Below are positions 43,319 through 52,361 of a DNA stretch of 64,000 nt, piece after piece. The notes beneath the pieces were generated by a model. The model was not told the origin of the DNA. It was given only the letters and a program-made list of their open reading frames with translations, and made no database searches. The DNA comes from JBHJGP01 sp050331695 (lineage in GTDB: Bacteria > Pseudomonadota > Alphaproteobacteria > Geminicoccales > Geminicoccaceae), in assembly GCA_050331695.1 (NCBI GenBank), contig JBHJGP010000012.1, positions 186,001-250,000 of the forward strand. Direction: 5' to 3'. Every line of letters starts with the position of its first letter. Positions within the stretch are counted from its first letter, which is position 1. The position numbers and the translations under genes are program-made.

Positions 43319-44643
43319 TCGGAAGGCTGCCGAAAGCGGGCTCCTTCGCCGTAAGGCACGTTGATCCCGCCGTAGCGCCGGACCCGGACATTGCACTGCT
43401 CGGCATGGCCGACAAAGCCCTCAAGCATGCACAGCCGGCTGCCATACTCGCCGACCAGGGTGGCGGCTTGGTCCGTGACGACCTTCTGATAGCTGTGCGT
43501 CTTCAAAAACTTGCCAACCCAGAGCCCGCCCGTGTAGCGGCCGGCCTTCTTGGTCGGCAGCGTGTGATTGGTACCGATCACCTTGTCGCCGTTGGCGACG
43601 TTGGTGCGCGGTCCCAAAAACAGCGCCCCGTAGCAGGTCATATGATCGAGAAACCAGTCATCGCGATCGGTCATGACCTGGACATGCTCGGATGCGATGT
43701 CGTCGGCGACGGCCAGCATCTCGTCATAGGTGTCGCAAAGGATCACCTCGCCATAGTCGCGCCAGGAAGCGCCAGCCGTCTCCGCCGTCGGCAGGATCTG
43801 CAGGAGCCGGTCGACCTGGGCCAGCGTCTCCTCGGCCAGCTTGCGCGAATTGGTGACCAGCACCGCCGGTGAATTGTAGCCGTGCTCGGCTTGGCCCAGC
43901 AGGTCGGTCGCGCAGATTTCGGCATCGACCGTGTCGTCCGCGATCACCATGGTCTCGGTCGGACCGGCGAAGAGGTCGATGCCGACGCGCCCGAAGAGCT
44001 GCCGCTTGGCCTCGGCGACGAAGGCGTTGCCAGGGCCAACGAGCATGTGAACCGGATCGATGGTCGTGGTCCCGATCGCCATGGCGCCGATCGCCTGGAT
44101 CCCACCGAGAACGTAGATCTCATGGGCACCGCCCCGATGCATGGCGGCGATGACCCCCGGATTGGGCTCGCCTTTGAAGGGCGGCGTGCAGGCGACGATG
44201 CGCTTGACCCCGGCGACGGCGGCCGTCGCCACCGACATGTGCGCCGAGGCGACCATCGGGAACTTGCCGCCGGGGACGTAGCAGCCGACCGACTGCACGG
44301 GGATGTTTTTGTGGCCGAGGATTACCCCCGGCAAGGTCTCGATCTCAATATCCTTGAGCGCGTCCCGCTGGGCCTCGGCGAAGCGGCGCACCTGGTCCTG
44401 GGCGAACGTGATATCATCGAGTTCGCGTGTTGAGAGCTTGGCGATCAGCGCCTCGATATCGGCGTCGCTCAGCCGGAAGGCGGCAGGCGAATAGCCGTCG
44501 AACTTCTTGGAAAGCTCGCGCACCGCCTCATCGCCGCGGGCTTCGATGTCCGCGAGCGTGGTCTCCACGATGCGACGGACCTGGGCATCCTCTTCGGCGC
44601 GATCGGCCTCGGCCTTGCCGCGCTTGAGAAATTCGATCGTCAT
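43315..44643 (-). CDS. Histidinol dehydrogenase-family enzyme (catabolic paralogue)
   Basis: The 442-aa NAD-dependent zinc enzyme keeps the HisD catalytic set: Gln and His ligands in LLGQAEHGYNSPAV, the Glu-His pair in ASEHVQVM, Asp and His in NGDKVIGTNHTLPT and His in EGFVGHAEQ. It is not in a histidine operon; other HisD paralogues outside histidine operons oxidise sulfopropanediol (HpsN) or related alcohols. Here it is flanked by NTF2-like genes with four-base overlaps on both sides, so it most likely oxidises an imported alcohol or sugar-like substrate. Confidence 0.88.
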   Translation of the reverse strand: MTIEFLKRGKAEADRAEEDAQVRRIVETTLADIEARGDEAVRELSKKFDGYSPAAFRLSDADIEALIAKLSTRELDDITFAQDQVRRFAEAQRDALKDIEIETLPGVILGHKNIPVQSVGCYVPGGKFPMVASAHMSVATAAVAGVKRIVACTPPFKGEPNPGVIAAMHRGGAHEIYVLGGIQAIGAMAIGTTTIDPVHMLVGPGNAFVAEAKRQLFGRVGIDLFAGPTETMVIADDTVDAEICATDLLGQAEHGYNSPAVLVTNSRKLAEETLAQVDRLLQILPTAETAGASWRDYGEVILCDTYDEMLAVADDIASEHVQVMTDRDDWFLDHMTCYGALFLGPRTNVANGDKVIGTNHTLPTKKAGRYTGGLWVGKFLKTHSYQKVVTDQAATLVGEYGSRLCMLEGFVGHAEQCNVRVRRYGGINVPYGEGARFRQPSE

Positions 44644-45182
44644 GGCCGGTCCTCGGCGTTGGGACGGGGTGGGATCTTGTCGCCACGGTCAAAGGCCTCC
44701 CAGCCTTCACCGGCGAAGACGTCATGGCCCAGCTGGGCGAGCACGTGCGGAAAATCGACCATCACCCAATTGTCGGTGATCTTGCCGTTCTCCACCTTCC
44801 AGAAATCCATGTAGCGGATCTGAACCCGCCTGCCGGTGGCGGCGATCCCCATGAAGGGGCCGGAATGGGTGGCCTCCTGCCGGCCGAACGCGGCTGCCCA
44901 CTCGCCCATGAAGAGCCGTGCCTCGTCGATGCAGACCTTGTCCGAGAACGCCGCCTGGAACGGGCGCTGCCAGTTATCCTGGAATTGCCGGAGCCCGTTC
45001 TTGGTGCCGCAGCCATAGTTGCCGATCCAGCGAAAGTTCTCGGCGAAGAACGCGCCGATATCGTCGATGCGGTGATCGTTGAGCCCGTCGACCATGGCCT
45101 CGATGACGGCGCGGGTAGCCTGGGTCCGGCCCAGATCCGTGTCCCGGCTGAGCGCCGCCTGCAAAGGCCTGGCGCCGATCAT
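44640..45182 (-). CDS. NTF2/SnoaL-like protein (ester cyclase type)
   Basis: The 180-aa single-domain protein has the NTF2 cone fold: MVDGLNDHRIDDIGAFFAEN, then GTKNGLRQFQDNWQRPFQAAF and RYMDFWKVENGKITDNWVMV near the end. The last segment is nearly identical in pattern to that of the 354-aa protein at 42254. The stop overlaps the HisD-like start and the start overlaps the permease stop, so it is fully integrated in the operon. Confidence 0.83.
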   Translation of the reverse strand: MIGARPLQAALSRDTDLGRTQATRAVIEAMVDGLNDHRIDDIGAFFAENFRWIGNYGCGTKNGLRQFQDNWQRPFQAAFSDKVCIDEARLFMGEWAAAFGRQEATHSGPFMGIAATGRRVQIRYMDFWKVENGKITDNWVMVDFPHVLAQLGHDVFAGEGWEAFDRGDKIPPRPNAEDRP

Positions 45183-46336
45183 CCCTTGACCGCCCCGGCG
45201 GTAAGACCGCTCACGATCTGGCGCTGGAACACCATGACCAGGAGAAACAGAGGTGCCGTGATCGAGACGGCGGCGGCGATCGCCTCCACCTGGTCGGTGG
45301 TCGTGGTTTCGCGGTTGAAATAGCTGGCAATCGCCGGGACCATCGTCTGGTTCTGGGCGTCCAGGAGCAGCGAGGTGACCAGAAAATCATTGTAGGCCAG
45401 CAGGAAGCTGAACAGCCCGGTCGTGATCACCCCCGGCCACATGACCGGCATGATGACCCGGCGGAACGCCTGGAAATGTGAGCAACCGTCGACCCGCGCC
45501 GCCTCGTCGAGCTCGGTCGGGATGTTGTGGAAGAACGACCGGAGCATCCAGATCGTGAAGGGCTGGTTGATGGCAACCAGCACGGCGATGACCGCGTAGG
45601 GCTGGCCGTAGAGCGTCGGCGCCGCGTCGCCGAGAATGGGGCGCAGCCATTCGGCGGAGTTGATGAAGACCGGCAGGTAGCCGGCGACCAGTACCGAATG
45701 CGGCAGGGCCCGGAAGACCAGTGCCGCGATCAGAAGCCAGAAAGCCAGATCGGAGCCGGAGCGGGCCAGCGCGTACCCGGCCAAGGTTCCGACCGTGAGC
45801 GAGAGCGTGACAACACCGGCGGTTACGATCAGCGAGTTGATGAAGTTTCGGTAGAACGCGTTCTCCGCCCAAACGGCGACGTAATGCTCGGCGGTCAGGC
45901 CGAGGATCGGACTGCCGAGCGGCCCGGCGATGGCGTTAAGACCATCCAGGATCACCGGCAGGATCACGAACACCGCGACGACGAAGACGACGGCGAACCC
46001 CAAAGCGCCGATCAGCCAGCCGACCACGATCAGACCGGGCCTGGCGAACTGGCGGACCATGTCCGGCAGGCGGGTGAAGGCGAACCGGCCGAGCCAGCCA
46101 ACAACGATCAGGCCGAGGACGATGTCGATCAGGGACAAGCCCTTGCCGGCGGCCCGGGTCGCCGGTCCGAAGATCACCTCCAGCGGGTTGGCGGCGAAGG
46201 CGTCGACCGGCGATTTGAAGCTCATCACAGCGATCCAGAAGATCGGGAAAATGGCGATCAGACACCAGATGATGAGGAAGCCGGCCGAGCTTAGGCGCAA
46301 GGCCAGCGGTTGGCGGAGCGCGCGAGGAGCCGACAT
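45179..46336 (-). CDS. Carbohydrate ABC transporter permease (MalG type) with an extra insertion
   Basis: The inner-membrane permease has the EAA loop ELDEAARVDGCSHFQAFRRV that contacts the ATPase. At 385 aa it is about 100 residues longer than usual: between the first helix (LIIWCLIAIFPIFWIAVMSF) and the normal periplasmic loop (ITAEHYVAVW-like) sits an insert (~55-140) with two further hydrophobic helices (LIDIVLGLIVVGWLGRFAF and LIVVGWLIGALGFAVVFVV). Start and the previous stop share one base (TGATG). Confidence 0.92.
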   Translation of the reverse strand: MSAPRALRQPLALRLSSAGFLIIWCLIAIFPIFWIAVMSFKSPVDAFAANPLEVIFGPATRAAGKGLSLIDIVLGLIVVGWLGRFAFTRLPDMVRQFARPGLIVVGWLIGALGFAVVFVVAVFVILPVILDGLNAIAGPLGSPILGLTAEHYVAVWAENAFYRNFINSLIVTAGVVTLSLTVGTLAGYALARSGSDLAFWLLIAALVFRALPHSVLVAGYLPVFINSAEWLRPILGDAAPTLYGQPYAVIAVLVAINQPFTIWMLRSFFHNIPTELDEAARVDGCSHFQAFRRVIMPVMWPGVITTGLFSFLLAYNDFLVTSLLLDAQNQTMVPAIASYFNRETTTTDQVEAIAAAVSITAPLFLLVMVFQRQIVSGLTAGAVKG

Positions 46337-47358
46337 CAGCGTGTCCCTCTATGTTCGCGCCAGGATCGGCGGAGCGGCAGGATCAGAAGGATCACGATGC
46401 CGACCATGGTCAGCATGGCCGAGGCCGAGGCGCGGCTGATCGCGCGGTTGCCGGAATCGTCCGGCTCCAGGAAATCGTAGGTGAGCCACTGCAGCGAGAT
46501 CACGTGGCTCTGGGAGGAGAAGCCCACGATTTCCTCGAACACGCGGTAGCAGTCCATCAGATGGATCACCGCGATGAAGGTGATCAGCGGCGAGAGATGC
46601 GGGATGACGACATAGCGCAGACGTTCCCAGCGGCTGGCGCCGTCCACAATCGCCGATTCCAGCGTGTCCTGATTCACCGTCTGAAGCGCTGCGTAAAAGA
46701 TCACGAAGGCGAAGGGAGCCACATGCCAGACCCGGTAGAACAGCATCATCAACTCGATGGTCCAGCCTTGTGCGAACATGGCGATGTCCTGCTGCAGCCA
46801 CCATTCGAGAAATGCGGTGAGGATGCCGTCACCGATGAACAGCCAGCGGATCGACAGCGCACCGATCACAGGCGTGATGATGAAAGGCAGCAGCGAGATG
46901 AAGATCACCGGTCCGCGGATCGACCTAACCGCGTTGTTGACGGCGAGCGCGATGACCAATCCGGTGACCAGAACCAGGGGCAGTGTGATCAGCGTGAAGG
47001 TGAGCGTGAAGCGCAGCGCCTTCCAGAAATCGATGGTCATCAGCTGCGACCAGCTGCCCGCGGCAAGCGCATTCCCGACGCGGTCGAGCTCCAGCACGTT
47101 CTGGTAGCTTTGCAGACCGACGAACTCGATCCGGCTCATGACCTTGCCGTCCTCGCCGATCACGGGCCGGGTCTTCACCTCGGTCACGCAGTTGGGCATC
47201 GGAAAACCGGGGGTACAAGATTCCACCTCGACCCGCTCGAAGATCGGCTGGGTGATGTAGAAGCTCTGGATGAAAACGCTGACCAGCGGTGCTGCGATGA
47301 AGATCAGCATCATCAACAGAGATGGTGCAATGAATGCGATGAACGTTTTCGTCTTCAT
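46336..47358 (-). CDS. Sugar ABC transporter permease (MalF type)
   Basis: The 340-aa permease has an N-terminal helix (IAFIAPSLLMMLIFIAAPLV), a periplasmic loop of ~70 residues containing two cysteines (ESCTPGFPMPNC), then five helices and the EAA loop VDGASRWERLRYVVIPHLSP. It pairs with the MalG-type subunit to form the transport channel of the CUT1-like importer. Confidence 0.93.
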   Translation of the reverse strand: MKTKTFIAFIAPSLLMMLIFIAAPLVSVFIQSFYITQPIFERVEVESCTPGFPMPNCVTEVKTRPVIGEDGKVMSRIEFVGLQSYQNVLELDRVGNALAAGSWSQLMTIDFWKALRFTLTFTLITLPLVLVTGLVIALAVNNAVRSIRGPVIFISLLPFIITPVIGALSIRWLFIGDGILTAFLEWWLQQDIAMFAQGWTIELMMLFYRVWHVAPFAFVIFYAALQTVNQDTLESAIVDGASRWERLRYVVIPHLSPLITFIAVIHLMDCYRVFEEIVGFSSQSHVISLQWLTYDFLEPDDSGNRAISRASASAMLTMVGIVILLILPLRRSWREHRGTR

Positions 47359-47423
47359 GGCGGGATCCCGGGCGACCTGCGGGCGGGGAACCGGGACGGC
47401 AGCGCCGCCCCGGCGGCATGACC

Positions 47424-48647
47424 TCAGCCGTCGATCAGCCCCGCCTCCTTAGCGGCGGTGATGTAGGCGGCCTCGATGTCGGCAAGCGTCGTTTCCGCGT
47501 CCTTGGAACCGATCAAATAGTCGGCAACGCCGTCGCCGAGCGCCGTGTGCATAAGCCCCATGAACGAGGCCGAGGAGTAGGCCGCCGGCGCCGGCTGCGC
47601 CTGCATCGTTTCGATCGCACCTTTGGCCAGCCGGTTGGGCTCGTAGCCCGGAACCAGCCAGATGGCAGCACCCGCGTTCGCCTGGACCATCTCGGTGTCG
47701 AGCCCTTCCATCATCAGCCGGAAGGCGGCCTCCGCCTCCTCATCCGAGATGTTCTTGGCGATCACCATGCCGTCCCACCAAAGCGTCGTTGCCGGCGGGC
47801 CGCCTTCAACCGCGACCGGGGCAGCGGCGGTTTCGACCTTGCCCGCCACCTGGCTTTCCGCCTCGTCGTCCATCGCGCCCGCGCGGCTGGCCCAGAGGTT
47901 GGCCATCGCGATCTTGCCCTGCTGGAACTGCTGCTGAACGTAGGTGGAATCGCTGACCAGATACTCGGGATCGAGATAGTCGGTCATCGCCTTCATGGTC
48001 TCGAGGGTGTTGATACCGGCTTCCGAATTGATCGTCGGCATGTTGCTGTCGTCGACGAACTGACCGCCATAACCTGCAAACATGTTGATGAAGTCCTGGG
48101 CCAGGTCCCAGCCGGTCTTCATGGTGGCGCCGAGCGGGTAGTCGACGACATCGGCCTCTTCGATTTGCGCCGAAGCCTCGAGGACCTCGTCCCAGGAACC
48201 CGGAACCTCCAGGCCCAGCTCGTCAAGAATGTCCTGGCGGTTCATCAGATGCTGGGTGTTCACCATCATGGCGATCGCCATGATCTTGCCGTCCATGCGG
48301 ATCAGCTGGTTGGGCGTGAGGTCGGCGCCGTATTTTTCGACCAGATCGTCCAGTGGCCGGATGGTGCCTTCGTTCAGAAGCGGCGTGATGGTGCCGTTCG
48401 CGACCCCGCCGATATGGTAGAGTGACGGGTTGGCGGCGAAGGCCGCGGGCTGTTTGGTGCGGAACTCCTGGTCGAGCTCGGCTTCGAAGTTGCCGCATTC
48501 GGCCATGGCGTCACTGACGGCCTTCCTCGCCTCGAAGCGAGCCGCGAGCAACTTGATCTCGACCTCGTTTTCGAACGCGCAATCGGCCATGGCGGTGTGA
48601 CCCGCCAGCGAAAAGACGCCTGCAAGTGCCAGTGTTCTGAGTCTCAT
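47424..48647 (-). CDS. Extracellular solute-binding protein of the ABC importer
   Basis: The 407-aa periplasmic protein has a signal peptide (TLALAGVFSLAGHTAMA) and the family-1 sugar-binding fold: GTIRPLDDLVEKYGADLTPN, GKIMAIAMMVNTQHLMNRQD and FQQGKIAMANLWASR. The ligand is unknown. It lies between the ATPase gene (51 bases) and the MalF gene (65 bases), and is followed by the enzymes likely to process the ligand. Confidence 0.93.
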   Translation of the reverse strand: MRLRTLALAGVFSLAGHTAMADCAFENEVEIKLLAARFEARKAVSDAMAECGNFEAELDQEFRTKQPAAFAANPSLYHIGGVANGTITPLLNEGTIRPLDDLVEKYGADLTPNQLIRMDGKIMAIAMMVNTQHLMNRQDILDELGLEVPGSWDEVLEASAQIEEADVVDYPLGATMKTGWDLAQDFINMFAGYGGQFVDDSNMPTINSEAGINTLETMKAMTDYLDPEYLVSDSTYVQQQFQQGKIAMANLWASRAGAMDDEAESQVAGKVETAAAPVAVEGGPPATTLWWDGMVIAKNISDEEAEAAFRLMMEGLDTEMVQANAGAAIWLVPGYEPNRLAKGAIETMQAQPAPAAYSSASFMGLMHTALGDGVADYLIGSKDAETTLADIEAAYITAAKEAGLIDG

Positions 48648-48698
48648 TCCCGTCCTCCTTGCTTTTGCTCAGCCTGCGTCGTCAAGCCGGCGGCGGCG

Positions 48699-49748
48699 TC
48701 AAACAGCCAGCCGGTTTCCGGTCTCTTGATCGAACAGATGGCAGCTGGCGACCGGTACCGAAAACGAGACCGGCTCGCCGATCTCCGCTCGAAACTCCTT
48801 GTGCGCCTTAACCGAGACCAGTTCGCCGCCCGCGCGCACCGTCAGCATGGTGGCGTCGCCCAGGAGCTCGATGGTGTAGATCGGTGCCGTGATCTCCCCT
48901 GAGCCTTCGGTGAGGCTCGCATCCTCCGCCCGAAAGCCCAGGACCATCGGACCGTCCGGCGCGGAGAGACCGGTGATCTCGACATTCTTGCCCCGGAAGG
49001 TCCCGGCGGTGATCTCGCCGTTCATCAGGTTCATGGCCGGCGAGCCGATGAAGCCGGCGACGAAGGTGTTGGCGGGCATGTCGTAGATGTCGGTGGGCGT
49101 ACCCACCTGCTGGACGATCCCCTGTTTCATAACGACCACCCGATCGGCGAGCGTCATCGCCTCGATCTGGTCGTGGGTGACGTAGACTGTGGTGACCTGG
49201 AGTTCGTGGCTAAGATTCTTGATCTGGGCGCGGGTGGAAACCCGAAGCTTGGCATCGAGGTTTGAAAGCGGCTCGTCCATCAGGAAGACATTGGGTTCAC
49301 GGACGATTGCGCGGGCTAAGGCAACGCGCTGGCGCTGGCCGCCCGACAGCTCGGCGGGCTTGCGGTGGAGGAAATCATCGAGCTCGACCATGCGCGCCGC
49401 GCGCATGATCCGGTCATCATGGGTCGAGGCGTCCACCTTTCGGACCTTCAACGGGAAACGGATGTTCTCGTAGACATTCAGGTGCGGGTAGAGGCCGTAG
49501 CTTTGGAACACCATGGCGACGTCGCGATCCTTGGGCTCCAGATCGTTGACCACCCGGTCGCCGATGACGATCTCGCCCTCGGTGGCGTCCTCGAGCCCGG
49601 CGATCATTCTCATGGTCGTGGTCTTGCCGCAACCGGACGGGCCGAGCAGCACCAGAAATTCGCGGTCCGCGATCGTCAGATCGAACCGGTCGACGCCGAC
49701 GAAAGAGCCCCATCGCTTGGAGACGTTACGCAGCTGAACCTGGGCCAT
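48699..49748 (-). CDS. ABC transporter ATP-binding protein (UgpC/MsmK type)
   Basis: The 349-aa ATPase has Walker A GPSGCGKTTTMRMIAG, signature LSGGQRQRVALARAI, Walker B VFLMDEPLSNLDAKLR and H-loop TVYVTHDQIEAMT, followed by a C-terminal OB-fold (TOBE) regulatory domain (~240-349). It energises the two permeases downstream. As the first gene it follows the promoter region with the LacI-type palindrome; GGAGGAAAG precedes the ATG. Confidence 0.96.
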   Translation of the reverse strand: MAQVQLRNVSKRWGSFVGVDRFDLTIADREFLVLLGPSGCGKTTTMRMIAGLEDATEGEIVIGDRVVNDLEPKDRDVAMVFQSYGLYPHLNVYENIRFPLKVRKVDASTHDDRIMRAARMVELDDFLHRKPAELSGGQRQRVALARAIVREPNVFLMDEPLSNLDAKLRVSTRAQIKNLSHELQVTTVYVTHDQIEAMTLADRVVVMKQGIVQQVGTPTDIYDMPANTFVAGFIGSPAMNLMNGEITAGTFRGKNVEITGLSAPDGPMVLGFRAEDASLTEGSGEITAPIYTIELLGDATMLTVRAGGELVSVKAHKEFRAEIGEPVSFSVPVASCHLFDQETGNRLAV

Positions 49749-50100
49749 AATCTTTCCTCCCCCGGCCGCGTGCGTTTTGCACAGCTTTGCAGTCTTTCTA
49801 CGCCGCTAATCCGGCATTTGGCAAGCCTCAATTGCAATCGTGTGCAATTGTCTTTCACAAGCGAACGCGGCACGGCTCAACTCGCCTGAAGTCGAAGTTT
49901 TAGTCGACGGCAAACAACTATATGGCGAACGCCGCGCGGCTCTGGCATAGAGGCGACCGCGCGGGCCTGCTCGGCCAGGTGGCTTTCATCCGACTGCCAC
50001 GGACGACCGCGAAAACCGCAAGCAGCGCGGCGCGCGAGACCAGACGGCGAGCGGCGGCCGTTTGGTTCCTGCCGATGACCAAGGGACCGGGACAGGGATC
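49749..50100. other. Divergent promoter region between the ABC cluster and the DUF4178 cluster
   Basis: These 352 bases contain no gene that I can support. They hold the promoter of the minus-strand ABC operon, with a palindrome at 49829-49850, and the upstream region of the plus-strand DUF4178 cluster. Confidence 0.6.
49829..49850. promoter_or_regulatory. LacI-type operator candidate
   Basis: CAATTGCA and TGCAATTG are perfect 8-base arms around ATCGTG, giving a 22-base palindrome with CG at the exact centre, the hallmark of LacI-family operators. It lies 81-102 bases upstream of the ABC ATPase start, and a LacI regulator is encoded in the same operon. Confidence 0.65.
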
Positions 50101-50694
50101 GTGAACTGCCCGAACTGCGGAACAGAGCTCGATTGGCGCATCCAGATCACACGGATGCGCGACTGTCCGTCCTGCGGATCAACCTGTTTTCTCGACGGCG
50201 CCTCGCTTCGCGCCACCGGCAAACGCGGCGAGATGCTGGATGTGCCGGCACTCTTCGCGATCGACCGGATCACCCATGTCGGCGGCCGGGAATGGCGCCC
50301 CATCGGCCACATCAGGTTCAGCTACGGGCCCGGATGGTGGGACGAATATTGGTGCGAGAACGAGGCCGGCTTCTTTTCCTGGATCAGCGCCGACGAAGGG
50401 GACATCGCGATCGAGGAGAGCATTGAACCACCAGTCCAAGATCAAGACGCCGTTCGCCCCGGCGCACGGTTCGTCATGGATGGCCAGGCTTACACCGCCA
50501 CCGAAGCTCAACGGGCAACCTGCATCGCCGTCCGCGGCCAGCTTCCCGAGGTGATCCTGGTCGGCGAGACCCACGATTACATCGACTTCACCGGCACGAA
50601 AGGGGGGATCGTCACCTTCGAGCGATGGGAAAACTCAGCCGCCTGGTTTGCCGGCAATTGGCTCGATCCCTGGGACGCTTCGATTGACCGCTGA
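50101..50694 (+). CDS. DUF4178 protein with N-terminal zinc ribbon
   Basis: The 197-aa cytoplasmic protein begins with two cysteine pairs (CPNCG and CPSCG), a likely zinc ribbon, followed by a DUF4178 domain (~50-190) with IGHIRFSYGPGWWDEYWCE and EAGFFSWISADEGD. GTG 50101 gives a start directly before the zinc ribbon. Function is unknown. It overlaps the next gene, another DUF4178 protein, by 11 bases. Confidence 0.86.
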   Translation: MNCPNCGTELDWRIQITRMRDCPSCGSTCFLDGASLRATGKRGEMLDVPALFAIDRITHVGGREWRPIGHIRFSYGPGWWDEYWCENEAGFFSWISADEGDIAIEESIEPPVQDQDAVRPGARFVMDGQAYTATEAQRATCIAVRGQLPEVILVGETHDYIDFTGTKGGIVTFERWENSAAWFAGNWLDPWDASIDR

Positions 50695-51967
50695 GGTTCG
50701 CTCCGTCAATTGCCCGACTTGCGGTGCCGGTCAGTCGGTCCTCGGCGGCGGCCGGGTCAAGGCGCTGGTCTGCAGCTATTGCGGCACATCGATGGCGGCC
50801 GACGAAGACTTCCGCGCACTGTCCGCGGCGCGCGACGTCAGCTGGCCCGAAACGCCGTTCTCGATCGGCATGGAGGGCGAGATCCACGGCGTGCCGGTAA
50901 CGGTCATCGGTATCCTAGGCATGGCCGAACACTGGCAGGGCCAGAGCTGGCACTGGGTCGATCACCAGATCTACTCGCCCACCCACGGCTATGCCTGGCT
51001 TACCCTGGAAGACGGCCATCTGATCTTCAGCCGGAAACGGCGGCACGCGCCCCATCCGGCCGTGGTGAGGCCGACCGACATCGAGCGCGCCGAAAAATGC
51101 CCCAAAGCCAGAACCGAGGGCGAGACCTTTCGCTATTTCGCCAACGAAACCCATCAGATCGAGTTCGCCGCCGGTTCCTTCAACTTCGTACCGCAAGTGG
51201 GACAAAGCACCGAGGCGATCGCGTTTCTCTCCCGCGACCGAATGCTAACCTACCTGACGACGGCCGGCGAGATCGAGTGGGAACTGTCCGAGAAGCTGGA
51301 CCGGGACGAAACCCTGGCAAAATTCGGCGTGGACCCGGCTGCCGCCCCTCGAGCTGGACGCTCGCACCCCCTGGAACCGTTCCGACGCTCGGCCTTCGGT
51401 CGGGAGGTTCGCGACCTGGCGCTGACGTTTTTCGGCATCTGCCTGGTCTTCCTGGTGATCGCCTTCACGATTGAGGGCAAGCTGGTGGCCGACAGTGGCT
51501 GGCAGCCGCGGCAAAATCCCATCGAGCTCGACTTCAGCGTCATGGACGAACGCCTCCTGATCGAGGCCCTGTTGGAAGCCGATGTGAGCAACGCCTGGGC
51601 GTCATTCGACACTGAGGTCGTCGATCAGGAGGACGAGTCGGTCGTCGACGTCGAACGGGCGATCGAACTCTATCACGGCGTCGAAGGGGGCGAATCCTGG
51701 TCTGAGGGCTCGCGCCGGCAACGGGGTCGTTTTCGTGTTCCCGAACCGGGCGCCTATCGGCTGATCCTGACGCCGACGGAAAGCGGGGTCTGGAGAAACG
51801 GGACGGAGGCCCGAACGGTCCGCGTGAGCGTTCGCGAGGGAGCGTTTTCACTTGTCCCGCTGATCGCTGCTGCCGCAGGCTTCGGCCTGATCGCAGGCGG
51901 GATGTTGCTGCAGCGCTTCCGGCACAACAGTCGGCGCTGGCGGCTCAGCGACTGGAGCGACGATTGA
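50684..51967 (+). CDS. DUF4178 membrane protein with zinc ribbon
   Basis: The 427-aa protein starts with a zinc ribbon (CPTCG and CSYCG), followed by a DUF4178 domain (~60-200; HWVDHQIYSPTHGYAWLTLE), a helix (DLALTFFGICLVFLVIAFTI), a beta-rich extracytoplasmic region of ~120 residues (including GRFRVPEPGAYRLILTPTES) and a final helix (VPLIAAAAGFGLIAGGMLL). TTG 50684 is the only start that keeps the ribbon at the N-terminus. Its paralogy with the preceding gene suggests a heteromeric partner. Confidence 0.85.
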   Translation: MTAEVRSVNCPTCGAGQSVLGGGRVKALVCSYCGTSMAADEDFRALSAARDVSWPETPFSIGMEGEIHGVPVTVIGILGMAEHWQGQSWHWVDHQIYSPTHGYAWLTLEDGHLIFSRKRRHAPHPAVVRPTDIERAEKCPKARTEGETFRYFANETHQIEFAAGSFNFVPQVGQSTEAIAFLSRDRMLTYLTTAGEIEWELSEKLDRDETLAKFGVDPAAAPRAGRSHPLEPFRRSAFGREVRDLALTFFGICLVFLVIAFTIEGKLVADSGWQPRQNPIELDFSVMDERLLIEALLEADVSNAWASFDTEVVDQEDESVVDVERAIELYHGVEGGESWSEGSRRQRGRFRVPEPGAYRLILTPTESGVWRNGTEARTVRVSVREGAFSLVPLIAAAAGFGLIAGGMLLQRFRHNSRRWRLSDWSDD

Positions 51968-52125
51968 CCCTCGTCCGCGTGGTGTTGCTGGTGTTGTTCT
52001 CGGCGATCTCCGGGTGGGCCGCGTATCAGAGCTATCTAGGTGTCGGCGGCGCCAGCGGCGACACGGTCAAATCCTTTCGCGAGCGGTCCGTAGGTGGGCC
52101 GGTCGTAGGTGGTCGAGTGAAATAG
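51964..52125 (+). CDS. Small single-helix membrane protein in the DUF4178-DUF350 cluster
   Basis: The 53-aa product starts at TTG 51964, overlapping the preceding stop (TTGA), and has one N-terminal helix (LVRVVLLVLFSAISGWAAYQ) and a polar, basic tail. The overlap and helix support translation. No known family is evident; it ends in TAG, 14 bases before DUF350. Confidence 0.7.
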   Translation: MTLVRVVLLVLFSAISGWAAYQSYLGVGGASGDTVKSFRERSVGGPVVGGRVK

Positions 52126-52139
52126 CGAGGTAGATATCG

Positions 52140-52361
52140 ATGGAGCTTTTCGCCAATGTGAACGGGGCCGAGATCGTCTCGACCGGCGTGTTCGTTGCGA
52201 TCGGGCTGTTTTGCATGATCGGCTGTTGGATGGTGATCGAATGGATCACCCCCTTCTCCTTGCGTGAGGAGATCCGCCAGCAAAATCTGGCGATCGCGGT
52301 GTTGATGGGCGCTGTTTTCATCGCGCTTGCCATCCTGATCGCGGCGGTGATCGTGAGTTGA
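52140..52361 (+). CDS. DUF350 family membrane protein
   Basis: The 73-aa protein has two helices (IVSTGVFVAIGLFCMIGCWM and LAIAVLMGAVFIALAILIAA) separated by a short loop with the DUF350 segment FSLREEIRQQNLAIA, conserved in the YjfL family. AGGTAG precedes ATG 52140. The stop and the next ATG overlap as TGATG. Confidence 0.88.
   Translation: MELFANVNGAEIVSTGVFVAIGLFCMIGCWMVIEWITPFSLREEIRQQNLAIAVLMGAVFIALAILIAAVIVS

Noticed and set aside
43315..44643. Biosynthetic histidinol dehydrogenase (hisD)
   Set aside because: There is no other his gene around it and it is embedded in an ABC/NTF2 operon, so a catabolic paralogue is more likely.
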